Shown: piece by piece, positions 7,593 through 14,517 of the stretch
Numbering within the stretch: position 1 is the stretch's first letter
Layout: each line of letters begins with the position of its first letter
From: Prevotella sp.
GTDB lineage: Bacteria; Bacteroidota; Bacteroidia; Bacteroidales; Bacteroidaceae
DNA length: 38,721 bases
Direction: 5' to 3'
Assembly (NCBI GenBank): GCA_024684515.1
Contig: JAIKWS010000034.1
Coordinates: forward strand, 1-38,721
Program-made: the position numbers and the translations under genes
The notes under the pieces: model-generated
Databases searched by the model: none
Seen by the model: only the letters and a program-made list of their open reading frames with translations
Told to the model about the DNA's origin: nothing

Positions 7593-8471
7593 TCATTCTA
7601 GAATATCTTCTTCTTTTATATTTTCCTTCTTGTCTTTACCGCTTACAATGGCTACCGAGAACACTCCTTTTCCTTTTTGCCATTTCGTACTCATCCATCC
7701 CATAAACACACCATCATATTCATCAATAAGATCTTCGCAGAATTTAGCAGATACATAACCTATATGATAACCATCTGCTGTATATACTCCTATTGCATTA
7801 GAGTCAGCAAGATTGTTTCTCTCCGGAGCGAACAGGATTAAACAGCCAGGATATAAAATGCTGACTTTATTTTGAGCTTCGTCCTCTCTAAACTTCATTC
7901 CTACTATATTGACATATTTGTTGCGAAGTTGCTTAAAAGGAAACGCAGCAGACGGGTAGTATAATAAGTTATCCTCTTGCTTGGACCAACAATATAAGAC
8001 ACTTTCTAAAAAATCAATGACATCTTTCTTTGAATTAAGGAAGAAAGTTTCAGAACGGCCAATTTTTTTGTTTTCTATACTACAAACAAAGATTCCGTTA
8101 GTAGGAGAAATATAATTGATTTTATTGTTAGGGCTAAAAGCACTAATAGCTAAAGTTTCAGGTTTATCTTTTTTTAATTGCTCCTCTCTTTGTCTCTCTC
8201 TTATAGCCTGCATTCTTTCCCTTTGTTCTTTTTCTTTCCTTTCTTTCTCTAGAGCCATAGTTCTTTCTGCTAAAATTCTATTGGCTTCTTCTTCCCGTTT
8301 TTTCACTTCTTTCTTCCATTCTTCAAATTTTAATCTCTCTTCCTCATCTTTCTTTTCTTTTTCTAACTTTTCTTTTTCAGCTTTTTCCTTTTCAGATTGT
8401 TTGATGCTTAATAAAAAGGCAAATACTAATAAAAGAATCACACCAAATGTGACAATACTAATCATATTCAT
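7593..8471 (-). CDS. Membrane-anchored coiled-coil protein with HIRAN-like domain
   Basis: I chose ATG 8471 (MNMISIVTFGVILLL, 292 aa). Residues 4-20 form a single N-terminal membrane helix. About 80 residues of Lys/Glu-rich coiled coil follow (SEKEKAEKEKLEKEKK, RERMQAIRERQREEQ). The C-terminal 150 residues are globular, with the block ILFAPERNNLADSNAIGVYT then DGYHIGYVSAKF around residues 220-255. The pattern 'L.pEp.N..D.nAI.V....G..IGYv' is the HIRAN signature, a domain that binds DNA ends in HLTF/Rad5-type proteins and occurs alone in many phages. The gene is far more AT-rich than its neighbours and has wide gaps on both sides, which suggests a recently acquired accessory gene. Membrane tethering of a HIRAN domain is unusual. 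Confidence 0.65.
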   Translation of the reverse strand: MNMISIVTFGVILLLVFAFLLSIKQSEKEKAEKEKLEKEKKDEEERLKFEEWKKEVKKREEEANRILAERTMALEKERKEKEQRERMQAIRERQREEQLKKDKPETLAISAFSPNNKINYISPTNGIFVCSIENKKIGRSETFFLNSKKDVIDFLESVLYCWSKQEDNLLYYPSAAFPFKQLRNKYVNIVGMKFREDEAQNKVSILYPGCLILFAPERNNLADSNAIGVYTADGYHIGYVSAKFCEDLIDEYDGVFMGWMSTKWQKGKGVFSVAIVSGKDKKENIKEEDILE

Positions 8472-8617
8472 AGAAGCAAGTTTTAAATTGATACTCGCTG
8501 CAAATATACACAAAATCTCGAAAACTTAACATATAAAATCAAATAAAGTGAGAAATTCTCATTTATTTAACACTTTTACCTTAAGTAACCATTTTTTTGT
8601 TAGTTAGCAGTAGAAAA

Positions 8618-8700
8618 CCTGCCGTAACCTGCCGTGACTGAAATGACTAATTTCAAGAAACCTGCCGTAACCTGCCGTTACTTGCCGTAACCTGCCGTAA
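8618..8700. repeat. Array of six CCTGCCGTAA decamers
   Basis: Two head-to-tail copies at 8618-8637 and four at 8661-8700 follow the consensus CCTGCCGTAA with single-base variants. The groups are 33 bp apart, start to start, so all copies lie on roughly one face of the helix. Between them is a small inverted repeat, TGAAAT-N5-ATTTCA (8639-8655). The regular 10-bp step suggests a cooperative DNA-binding array (iteron or operator). Confidence 0.8.
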
Positions 8701-8724
8701 CTTCCTAATAATGAAGTACTGTTC

Positions 8725-8928
8725 ATGTTTTTTACCCCTAAAACAGCCCTTTCAGGCAGCATCACATATACCACCTCTTCACGCCTTCATCTCAGGCAAG
8801 CCCGCTCATGGGCTGCCTATCAAAAAGAAGATCATCAATCAGAAGCCGCCAAGGTAGCCGTTTCAGAAAAGGCTAAAAGGGCGGCGTATTCCACTATCAC
8901 GGGCCCCGAAAACGCTACGAATCAATGA
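8725..8928 (+). CDS. Possible small plus-strand protein (doubtful)
   Basis: The 67-residue frame (MFFTPKTALSGSITY...) lies on the opposite strand to the flanking genes, between the decamer array and a hairpin that overlaps its stop codon. The second half is Ala/Lys-rich (EAAKVAVSEKAKRAA). The position, with a repeat array upstream and a hairpin with a T run right at the stop, is what a small regulated gene would look like. There is no recognised family, no clear TAnnTTTG box, and the composition is unremarkable. It may be a chance frame over a non-coding RNA. Confidence 0.2.
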   Translation: MFFTPKTALSGSITYTTSSRLHLRQARSWAAYQKEDHQSEAAKVAVSEKAKRAAYSTITGPENATNQ

Positions 8929-8940
8929 ATTAGCGTTTTT
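8909..8940 (+). terminator. Hairpin with T run, possibly bidirectional
   Basis: AAAACGCTA (8909-8917) and TAGCGTTTT (8931-8939) form a 9-bp stem with a 13-nt loop. The 3' arm and the next base form a run of five T on the plus strand. On the minus strand the stem is followed by CGGGGCC, so termination is better supported for plus-strand transcription. Confidence 0.5.
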
Positions 8941-9116
8941 GGGTGCCGCTCGCGCCGCAGGCGTCTGCGAATGCAGCCTCCACCGCCCTACGCCCCGCGC
9001 TGACTTGCCACCCCTATTTGAGCGGAATATGTAACGACTTTTTACGCAAATATACGCCCGATTGTTACGTAGCGCCCACCCCCACCCACCGCATCCGCGG
9101 TTAAGGCGGCTCTATG

Positions 9117-9144
9117 ATGATCATCATGAATACGTTCATCATGA
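9117..9144. repeat. Palindrome and TCATCATGA direct repeats
   Basis: A perfect 14-bp palindrome, ATGATGATCATCAT, is centred at 9120/9121. It runs into two direct copies of TCATCATGA at 9121-9129 and 9136-9144 (15-bp period), with a further TCATCAT at 9146-9152. No reading frame explains it; it has the form of a protein-binding site cluster. Confidence 0.65.
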
Positions 9145-9184
9145 CTCATCATTGTGCCGGGGAGAGGGGAGGGGACAGACAAAG

Positions 9185-9282
9185 GGCACAGGTACGTCAC
9201 GGCCTGTGCCATCGCGCCTATCGTTCCCCGGGCATAAGCATAAGCGCACGGCCCAGGGTGGGCGGGGTACGATAGGCGCGAT
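9185..9282. repeat. Two strong hairpins in series
   Basis: GGCACAGG (9185-9192) pairs with CCTGTGCC (9203-9210), a perfect 8-bp stem. Directly adjoining, a 19-nt arm at 9211-9229 (ATCGCGCC...CCCC) pairs with 9264-9282 at 18 of 19 positions around a 34-nt loop. Both lie just downstream of the phosphoribosyltransferase stop (9316). There is no T run, so they look like structural RNA or DNA elements, or a 3'-end stabilising structure, rather than a simple terminator. Confidence 0.7.
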
Positions 9283-9315
9283 ACCTATTCGGCAGTGACA
9301 GTCATGCTGACTGCC

Positions 9316-9846
9316 TCACATCCAGCAGCGCTTGGTACGGGCCAGGAACATGGCCATCACGACTTCCGCACCCGCAGCGCGCAGGCAGCTGATGAATGTA
9401 GCCGCCGAAGAACACGTGGTGCAGATGTCGTCGATGACCAGGACCTTGCGCCCTCTGATGCCTGCATCTATGCTGGCATTGCTCATGCAGGAGACGTAGT
9501 GCCTCTGTGCGGAGAGGTGCTTCATCTCCCTGCATCCATGGATCCTGACGTAGTCGAATCCATTCACGGCATTGCTCCTTGAGCAGAACTCGCTGAGGAA
9601 CCTCTTGTATCGCCGCACATAGGCATGCTGGCTATGGGCAGGTATGCACATGACGACCGTGTCGCTGAGGTCTACTGCCTGCAGTGCGTATGCCATCGTG
9701 TGGGCTGCCCACCTTGATGCGTAGTTGCGTCCGTCCTTGAAGTCAAGGATGCGACGGTTGAGGTCCAGCTGCTCGAAGCTAGCCTTGTATATCCTCCTCT
9801 TGGGGATGTATTCGTATAGAGCGTATGCCAGCATATCCGTGAACAT
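9316..9846 (-). CDS. ComF-like phosphoribosyltransferase
   Basis: The 176-aa protein ends with the PRPP-binding signature KVLVIDDICTTCSSAATF (residues about 134-151), the 'hhhhDDxxTTGxT'-type loop of type I phosphoribosyltransferases. It is preceded by a conserved hydrophobic strand (VVMCIPAHSQHAYVRRYKRF) as in ComF/GntX-like proteins. Such enzymes move a phosphoribosyl group between PRPP and a base or amide; the substrate cannot be read from sequence. The usual TTG of the loop reads TTC-S, with Cys replacing Gly, a small departure. It lies 27 nt after an ArdC-like gene, suggesting a two-gene unit for protecting, modifying or supplying phage DNA, but this is inference. Confidence 0.75.
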   Translation of the reverse strand: MFTDMLAYALYEYIPKRRIYKASFEQLDLNRRILDFKDGRNYASRWAAHTMAYALQAVDLSDTVVMCIPAHSQHAYVRRYKRFLSEFCSRSNAVNGFDYVRIHGCREMKHLSAQRHYVSCMSNASIDAGIRGRKVLVIDDICTTCSSAATFISCLRAAGAEVVMAMFLARTKRCWM

Positions 9847-9873
9847 CTAGATGTGAGACAAAGAAGAGGTAGC

Positions 9874-10887
9874 CTAAGCCACCTCTCCGTTACCGATATG
9901 CTGCTCGATCATCTGTGCAGCCTTGCTCACGTCGGCCAGCACGCTGACCAGAAACTTCGGATCCTCGCCCAGCGACTTCAGCCAGCTGGAGAGGTAGGCC
10001 GCACTGTTGTCCTGCACGCGTGTGTTGAAGCCCAGCTTGTGACCCATGAGCGCAGCCGTTAGCTCTGCCACCAGCTCCTCGCGGGCGTACTCAGGCGAAC
10101 CGAACGGCGTCTTTGTCAGACGGTCGAGCCTGGAGGAGGCACCCGTGGAGTGCGTCATCTCGTGCAGCATGGTGGAGTAGAACTCCTGCCCGGCTACGAA
10201 CACCTCATCCTCGGTGCCGCCGAGGTTGAACTGCTCCTTGACGGGAAGCGTGATGCTGTCAGTCGTCTGGCTGTAGAACGCCCTGTCCTGCTGCTGCAGT
10301 GAAATGGGACACACCCACGACTGGCTGCTGACCAAGGCGTCGAGCGCCTCGTTGGCGTACATGCCGCCGGCATTACGGAGCTCAGGCTCCACGAAATGCT
10401 CGCTGAGGAACTTGTCAACCTTCTCTGGCTGCACCTCACCGAGGTTCGTGTCCTGGATGTTGAAGACATTGTAGTACTTCAGTACCGGGAACGTCTCGTA
10501 GTCTGCCTGCCGGTCCTTCGACAGGTTCCTGTACTCGTCGATGGAGATGTGGCGTCCGTCCTTGGACTTCACGTCGATCTTCCAGAACAGCACCGGTGCG
10601 GACTCGGCGCCCTTGTTGACATGCGCGCCCATGGCGTTTGCCGCATGGAGCGTGACGAACACCGGATACCGGAACTTCTTCGCCTCGCAGAACAAGTAGA
10701 GGAAGAACTCGTTCATGCGGTTGTAGCTGCGGCCGCTGAGGTTCATGGGCTGGCCGTTTGCCGACGTGCTTATCCATGACTTCCTCCATCCTGCCTTGAT
10801 GTCCCTGATGGTCTGGATCATCTGGTCAGTGAACTTTGAGACTACGCGCTCTGCGCCTGCCTGTTTGTTGGAAACTTCTTTTTTCAT
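9874..10887 (-). CDS. ardC: ArdC-type antirestriction protein with zincin domain
   Basis: The 337-aa protein has an N-terminal ArdC-type single-strand DNA-binding domain (about 10-130), seen in IKAGWRKSWISTSANGQPMN followed by LSGRSYNRMNEFFLYL. A C-terminal M78-like metallopeptidase domain carries HEMTH, an HExxH zinc motif, at about residue 242, followed by a helix rich in Glu (YAREELVAELTAALMG) that would supply the third ligand. Plasmid and phage ArdC proteins protect incoming DNA from restriction or process it on entry. The gene lies behind a terminator and is followed by the phosphoribosyltransferase. A role in protecting injected phage DNA is the best inference. Confidence 0.85.
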   Translation of the reverse strand: MKKEVSNKQAGAERVVSKFTDQMIQTIRDIKAGWRKSWISTSANGQPMNLSGRSYNRMNEFFLYLFCEAKKFRYPVFVTLHAANAMGAHVNKGAESAPVLFWKIDVKSKDGRHISIDEYRNLSKDRQADYETFPVLKYYNVFNIQDTNLGEVQPEKVDKFLSEHFVEPELRNAGGMYANEALDALVSSQSWVCPISLQQQDRAFYSQTTDSITLPVKEQFNLGGTEDEVFVAGQEFYSTMLHEMTHSTGASSRLDRLTKTPFGSPEYAREELVAELTAALMGHKLGFNTRVQDNSAAYLSSWLKSLGEDPKFLVSVLADVSKAAQMIEQHIGNGEVA

Positions 10888-10926
10888 GTTCTCATCAATT
10901 TTAAAAGTGAATAAATAGGGTTTCTT

Positions 10927-10982
10927 AAAAGCCAGCGGAGCCCGGCCCGGCCTGTACGCGGTCTGAGGCCGTCCCCGCTGGC
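10927..10982 (-). terminator. Rho-independent terminator
   Basis: On the minus strand GCCAGCGG (10982-10975) pairs with CCGCTGGC (10938-10931), with further GGCC/GGCC pairing in a GC-rich interior. TTTT follows at 10930-10927. It ends the transcript of the 78-aa gene just upstream of the ArdC-like gene. Confidence 0.75.
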
Positions 10983-10990
10983 GGGCGTGT

Positions 10991-11227
10991 TTACATAGTA
11001 GAGACTTGATTCTTACTGAGTGCGATCTCGAGCCTGAGCTTCTCGATGGTGTCGTGAGAGACGAAGCCGCCTGTGGACTTCTTCAGCTGGAAGATATATT
11101 TCAGGGCAGACTTGGCGTTCTTGCAGAAGACGGGCTGCCATCCCTCTGTGGTCACCATCCACACCTTATGGTTTGACTTGTTGCTCTTGACGAGCCGTGC
11201 GTTGATAAATGAAACTTTCTTTTCCAT
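10991..11227 (-). CDS. Small basic protein, unknown
   Basis: The 78-residue, lysine-rich protein begins MEKKVSFINARLVKSNKS and has aromatic strands (HKVWMVTTEGWQPVF) followed by a helix (NAKSALKYIFQLKKS). The mix suggests a small alpha/beta, perhaps nucleic-acid-binding fold, but no family is recognised. It lies 26 nt after the 73-aa gene and is closed by the GC-rich terminator at 10.93-10.98 kb, so the two small genes may be one unit. Confidence 0.55.
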   Translation of the reverse strand: MEKKVSFINARLVKSNKSNHKVWMVTTEGWQPVFCKNAKSALKYIFQLKKSTGGFVSHDTIEKLRLEIALSKNQVSTM

Positions 11228-11253
11228 GATTATGAGTCTTATAGGGTTTTACG

Positions 11254-11475
11254 TTAAGCGATCTTGTAGATTTCGACGAAAGTGATGTCGGTGAATGTCT
11301 CGTGGGCTATACGGTTGGCCTGTGCCTCGGCCTCGCTGAAGGAGGATGCCTCGATCTCGAACTCCTGGTAGTTGCCGTCCTCTGCGTTCACTACTATGTT
11401 GTAGAAGCTCATGCCGCTGCTGCTGTGGCTGTAAGGCCTTGTCTTGATAACCGATGTCTGAGATGTAGTTGTCAT
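11254..11475 (-). CDS. Small acidic protein, unknown
   Basis: ATG 11475 (MTTTSQTSVIKTRPY) is chosen because the frame upstream is A-rich leader sequence. The 73-aa product has an N-terminal polar stretch, a central strand (FYNIVVNAEDGNYQEFEIE) and a helix (SFSEAEAQANRIAHETF). It could be a small DNA-mimic-like or regulatory protein, but the acidity is moderate and nothing specific is seen. It is followed 26 nt later by a basic 78-aa gene. Confidence 0.5.
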   Translation of the reverse strand: MTTTSQTSVIKTRPYSHSSSGMSFYNIVVNAEDGNYQEFEIEASSFSEAEAQANRIAHETFTDITFVEIYKIA

Positions 11476-12042
11476 AATGCTTGTTTTTTTTGAGTTAAAC
11501 TTGAAGCGGTTTCCCGCTTTTGTAATTTTTACGTGCATAAGAAACGCAACAAGGAGAAGGGAGTGCAATGCAAGGTTTTGCCGGAAAATTTTCGATCCCC
11601 GGACATGGAAATTTGACTAAGGAGCAACTGCACCCAAATTTCTCGAAAAATTTCCGAGCAAACGCCGCATGACCTTGCAGGCTCCCGCTTGTCGTACCTT
11701 TGCAAAGGAAAAATCAATGCGGGAGAAAACCGAAGCAAGACTCAAGGAAAAACGACATGACAACCATCAGACTTCGGCAAAGACAGAAAGGCCAGCCTCT
11801 GCAGAGACCGGCCATGGCATGATACAATGGGAAACGCAGACGTCGGCTGGAGGAGAGTCGTAAGGCATCCCCCGGCGGGCCATGGAGGAACAGCCCTACC
11901 GCCACGTGACATCAGGCATCACCGGAATCTATATGACCGCAGTGATACCCTAAGACATAGGAGATGAAGAAAGTGAATCAACGCCTGCCGTGAGGGCAGA
12001 CAAGTAATAGATGTAAGGATGGTGTCAGGAAAGAAAGGCAGC
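11476..12042. other. Gap between terminase and small genes
   Basis: The 567-bp stretch has no supported minus-strand gene. On the plus strand a TACCTTTG -7-like box (11695-11702) within the palindrome CCTTTGCAAAGG (11697-11708) precedes an ATG at 11717 opening a 48-codon frame (to 11863, MREKTEARLKEKR...), too weak to call. The rest shows scattered short frames on the plus strand and no repeats. It may hold an antisense or small RNA promoter facing the late genes. Confidence 0.4.
11695..11708 (+). promoter_or_regulatory. Plus-strand -7-like box in a palindrome
   Basis: TACCTTTG on the plus strand matches TAnnTTTG and is fused to the perfect 12-bp palindrome CCTTTGCAAAGG. The nearest TTG upstream is at 11675-11677, giving a shorter spacer than the other promoters here. 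Transcription would oppose the large terminase transcript. Confidence 0.35.
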
Positions 12043-13677
12043 CTATCCGATGAACGACTCACAGCCCAGATCAGAAGTGGTGTGACCGTCGTAGAAAGTC
12101 TGCAGGTGGCGCTCCACCCCGATGCACAGTGTGTCGAAGGCGTCGCTACCGTCAGTACGATATTCAAGTCTGTCCTCTTCCGTCTCAGCCAGCTTCTCAC
12201 CGGACTTATCCTTCTTGCCGTTGCGCACGCCGGCCGTCTCGATGGACAGCAGGAGCGCCTCGTTGTTGTCGCGGTTGATGAGAACCTGATGCGTCGCCTT
12301 TCCGACGAACATGCGGTTGATGAGCTCTGCCTTCTTGATATGTTCCATGGCCTGACCGATGAACACGTCCTCTACGAACCAGTTGCGGTCGGACAGGAAG
12401 TTATGGATGAAGATATAGAAATCGTCGTTGGTTCGCAGCGCATATCCTTGCCCCTTGAACGTGTGGTCGAAGAAGAAGATGACCTGTCTGGTCTTGTGAT
12501 GCTCGTAGTACTTGCAGAAGTCCTCCATCAGGTCGTCCAGGATACGCTCGTTCTTCACGAAGAAAGACTTCAGCACGCGCAGCTTCGTGTCCTTCTGCAC
12601 CTGTCCGCACACCAGCCAGTTGATGTTCTGGTTGGCATCCAGTGCGATCATCAGCGGTTCGTCGGGGTCCACGTCGGAGTCGAGCCGGCAGTCGTTCTCG
12701 TAGACCACGCCTTCGCCCAGGTTACGCAGAGACAGCCTAGACTTGTTTGGGGCCACATAGAGGTTGACATCCTCTCGCATCGAGCCGTAGAAGCCGTCGG
12801 TGGCGATGTTGATGCGCTTGCACATGATGGAGGTGGCGAATGTCAGTGCCGGCAGCTCCCGCTTCATGCGCCTGATGAAGTCCTCGCCCAGCACAGCCAG
12901 GTTGTACACCGACGGACGCTCCAGATAAAGGTAGGCCTGCTTGCGGAGGAACGCCAGCTGTCGATCTATCTGCCCCAGCTCAGCCATATACCGCTCATAG
13001 CGCTGCGGGCTGGCCGCTATGCGCTGCTTCACCTTCCATACCTGATACACCAGCCCCTCGATGACACGTATGAGGTCCTTGTCCATGAGCTTCTCATACT
13101 GGAGGAACCATGAGCCCTTCTTCGTCACCGGCATGTCGCACGTGATGGTGATGCCATGGTGCAGCGGGCACTTCTCGAAGAACATCTCGTTGCCCCGGTT
13201 GGTCTGGAACGTCTCGTTCTTCAGCTTCTCGTAGTCGACGAACTTCGCCTCGTCGATGAGTATATGGTCGAGAGACATACCGTTGGATGCACCCTCACGG
13301 TCCTGCGTGATGATCTGGCACACGCTGCCGTTGTAGAACCCGATGACATTCTCCCAGTTCTGCGGCGTGAAGATAGGATCCTTCCAGTGGAGCGCCTTCC
13401 ACGGCTTCTTGCCCACGGTGTAGTGTATGTCGCGCTTGTAGCCCCACCTTTCCCAGTGCACCAGGAGCGACGGCAGCGTCGATATGAGACACTTCTTATA
13501 GGATGGGGAGACGAAGCCCGTGGTGGAGCCCTCCATCAGCTGGAACACCTGCAGCTGCCGGACAGCGTCGATGAGACCCTTTCCTGTACCACGCCCCATG
13601 ACCGCCACCAGATTCCGCGGCATGAGCATCAGCGGGTACATCTGCGCGTCGTTAAAGTACTGTCTCTGTGTCTCCAT
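12043..13677 (-). CDS. terL: Terminase large subunit
   Basis: ATG 13677 (METQRQYFNDAQMYP, 544 aa) gives a 26-nt overlap with the preceding gene; the open frame extends further but into that gene. The ATPase part has Walker A VMGRGTGKG (about residue 26) and Walker B HILIDEA (about 140). The C-terminal RNase H-like nuclease has acidic positions in MIALDANQN (about 345), IFFFDH (about 398) and SDAFDTL (about 515). It would pump DNA into the prohead through the portal and cut concatemers. The length is normal for the family. It lies seven genes after the prohead protease and well before the portal, an uncommon spread of packaging genes. Confidence 0.9.
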   Translation of the reverse strand: METQRQYFNDAQMYPLMLMPRNLVAVMGRGTGKGLIDAVRQLQVFQLMEGSTTGFVSPSYKKCLISTLPSLLVHWERWGYKRDIHYTVGKKPWKALHWKDPIFTPQNWENVIGFYNGSVCQIITQDREGASNGMSLDHILIDEAKFVDYEKLKNETFQTNRGNEMFFEKCPLHHGITITCDMPVTKKGSWFLQYEKLMDKDLIRVIEGLVYQVWKVKQRIAASPQRYERYMAELGQIDRQLAFLRKQAYLYLERPSVYNLAVLGEDFIRRMKRELPALTFATSIMCKRINIATDGFYGSMREDVNLYVAPNKSRLSLRNLGEGVVYENDCRLDSDVDPDEPLMIALDANQNINWLVCGQVQKDTKLRVLKSFFVKNERILDDLMEDFCKYYEHHKTRQVIFFFDHTFKGQGYALRTNDDFYIFIHNFLSDRNWFVEDVFIGQAMEHIKKAELINRMFVGKATHQVLINRDNNEALLLSIETAGVRNGKKDKSGEKLAETEEDRLEYRTDGSDAFDTLCIGVERHLQTFYDGHTTSDLGCESFIG

Positions 13678-14245
13678 CGTCGTCAGCAGGTATCTCTGTG
13701 AAGTCAGCATACTCCGCATCATACTTGCGGATCATCTTCTTCACCTTGTCACGCAGGTTGGGGATGCGCTTGATGCCGATGACCGTCGGGTCATCAGTGG
13801 GCTCTATCTGCAGCGGCACGATCTTGTCGAATGCCATCTCAGGCGTATCCTCCTTGTCAGTGAGATTATTCTTTATCAGGTTCTTCTGCATGGCCGCCAC
13901 GCTGCGGTGGTCTCCGTCGCGCTTTGCCCGAGCACGGTCCTCCTCTATCATCTGGTTGATGCGCCACCTCCAGAACTTCTTCGACGACTCCTGCAGGTTG
14001 CCCACTATGACCTTCAGGATGTGCATGTCGTCGTATGCCTCGCTCTCCTGCACGCGGAACTGGAGCATTGCATACTCTATCACCTCCCTGGGCGACTTCG
14101 AGGGGAATCGGCACCAGTAGGTGTAGAGAGCCCTGAGCCGGCAGATGCGCACGATGGTCTTGTCGGGCACATGCTCCTCGATGAGCTGGTCTTCATCCAG
14201 TGCCAGCCATGACTGGTATTTGTCGATATCTACAGGTACGCTCAT
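13652..14245 (-). CDS. Terminase-associated protein, possible small-subunit partner
   Basis: The 197-aa protein has a helical N-terminal half (VRICRLRALYTYWCRFPSKS, VIEYAMLQFRVQESEAYDD) and a basic middle (RAKRDGDHRSVAAMQKNLIK). A C-terminal segment (DKIVPLQIEPTDDPTVIGIK) resembles the tail of small terminase proteins, which often carry a proline-acid motif that contacts the large subunit. It overlaps the large terminase gene by 26 nt and the preceding 91-aa gene by 4 nt. A small-terminase or packaging-adaptor role is inferred from position and the helical, basic character. Confidence 0.55.
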   Translation of the reverse strand: MSVPVDIDKYQSWLALDEDQLIEEHVPDKTIVRICRLRALYTYWCRFPSKSPREVIEYAMLQFRVQESEAYDDMHILKVIVGNLQESSKKFWRWRINQMIEEDRARAKRDGDHRSVAAMQKNLIKNNLTDKEDTPEMAFDKIVPLQIEPTDDPTVIGIKRIPNLRDKVKKMIRKYDAEYADFTEIPADDDGDTETVL

Positions 14246-14517
14246 AGGTCGTTGTTCATTGTCTTGAGGTAGGCGCGCAGTGCCTCGTCTGCAGCAGGTG
14301 AGCCGGCCTCTGCCAGTTCGAGGTTGCGCTGCCTGATCTTCAGTGCCGTCTTGGCATATCCGCGGTAGAACGCCTCACGTGCGGGGTGTCCCGGCGTGAG
14401 GATATCATCCCTGAGGCTTATCTCGTTAAGCCCCAAAAGGACACCAATCTCCGTAATAGGAGTCAAGCTCTTCGCCAGACTCTCTATCCCGTTGAGCAAG
14501 TCCGTGGAATAGTCCAT
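14242..14517 (-). CDS. Candidate small terminase HTH protein
   Basis: The 91-aa protein holds ITEIGVLLGLNEISLRDDI (about 22-40), a helix-turn-helix pattern, followed by a long helical arm (ARE AFYRGYAKTALKIRQRN and onward). Short HTH proteins just before the terminase genes usually bind the packaging start site. Its first 92 nt overlap the end of the PLD-like gene in another frame, a long overlap; both frames look protein-like. The next gene overlaps by 4 nt. With the 197-aa neighbour it may form a two-protein small subunit; which one binds DNA is unproven. Confidence 0.55.
   Translation of the reverse strand: MDYSTDLLNGIESLAKSLTPITEIGVLLGLNEISLRDDILTPGHPAREAFYRGYAKTALKIRQRNLELAEAGSPAADEALRAYLKTMNNDL

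Larger units (their letters stand above)
8472..9315. other. Gene-poor, repeat-rich 840-bp stretch
   Basis: No gene can be supported with confidence here. The stretch holds a helically phased decamer array (8618-8700), a small plus-strand frame ending in a hairpin (8725-8940), a minus-strand TATATTTG -7-like box (9054-9047), a 14-bp palindrome with TCATCATGA repeats (9117-9144) and two hairpins in series (9185-9282). This density of symmetry suggests a cis-acting region: regulation, replication, packaging, or a non-coding RNA. Confidence 0.6.

Noticed and set aside
8472..9315. CRISPR array at the decamer repeats
   Set aside because: Repeats are 10 bp head-to-tail with no unique spacers and no cas genes nearby.
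7247..9315. Diversity-generating retroelement or transposon
   Set aside because: No reverse transcriptase, variable repeat, transposase or target-site duplication was found; the inverted repeats are too close and embedded in a promoter-leader arrangement.
12019..13113. 364-codon plus-strand frame opposite the large terminase
   Set aside because: It is the mirror of the terminase codons in GC-rich DNA; the minus strand has Walker motifs and the plus-strand translation has no domain sense.
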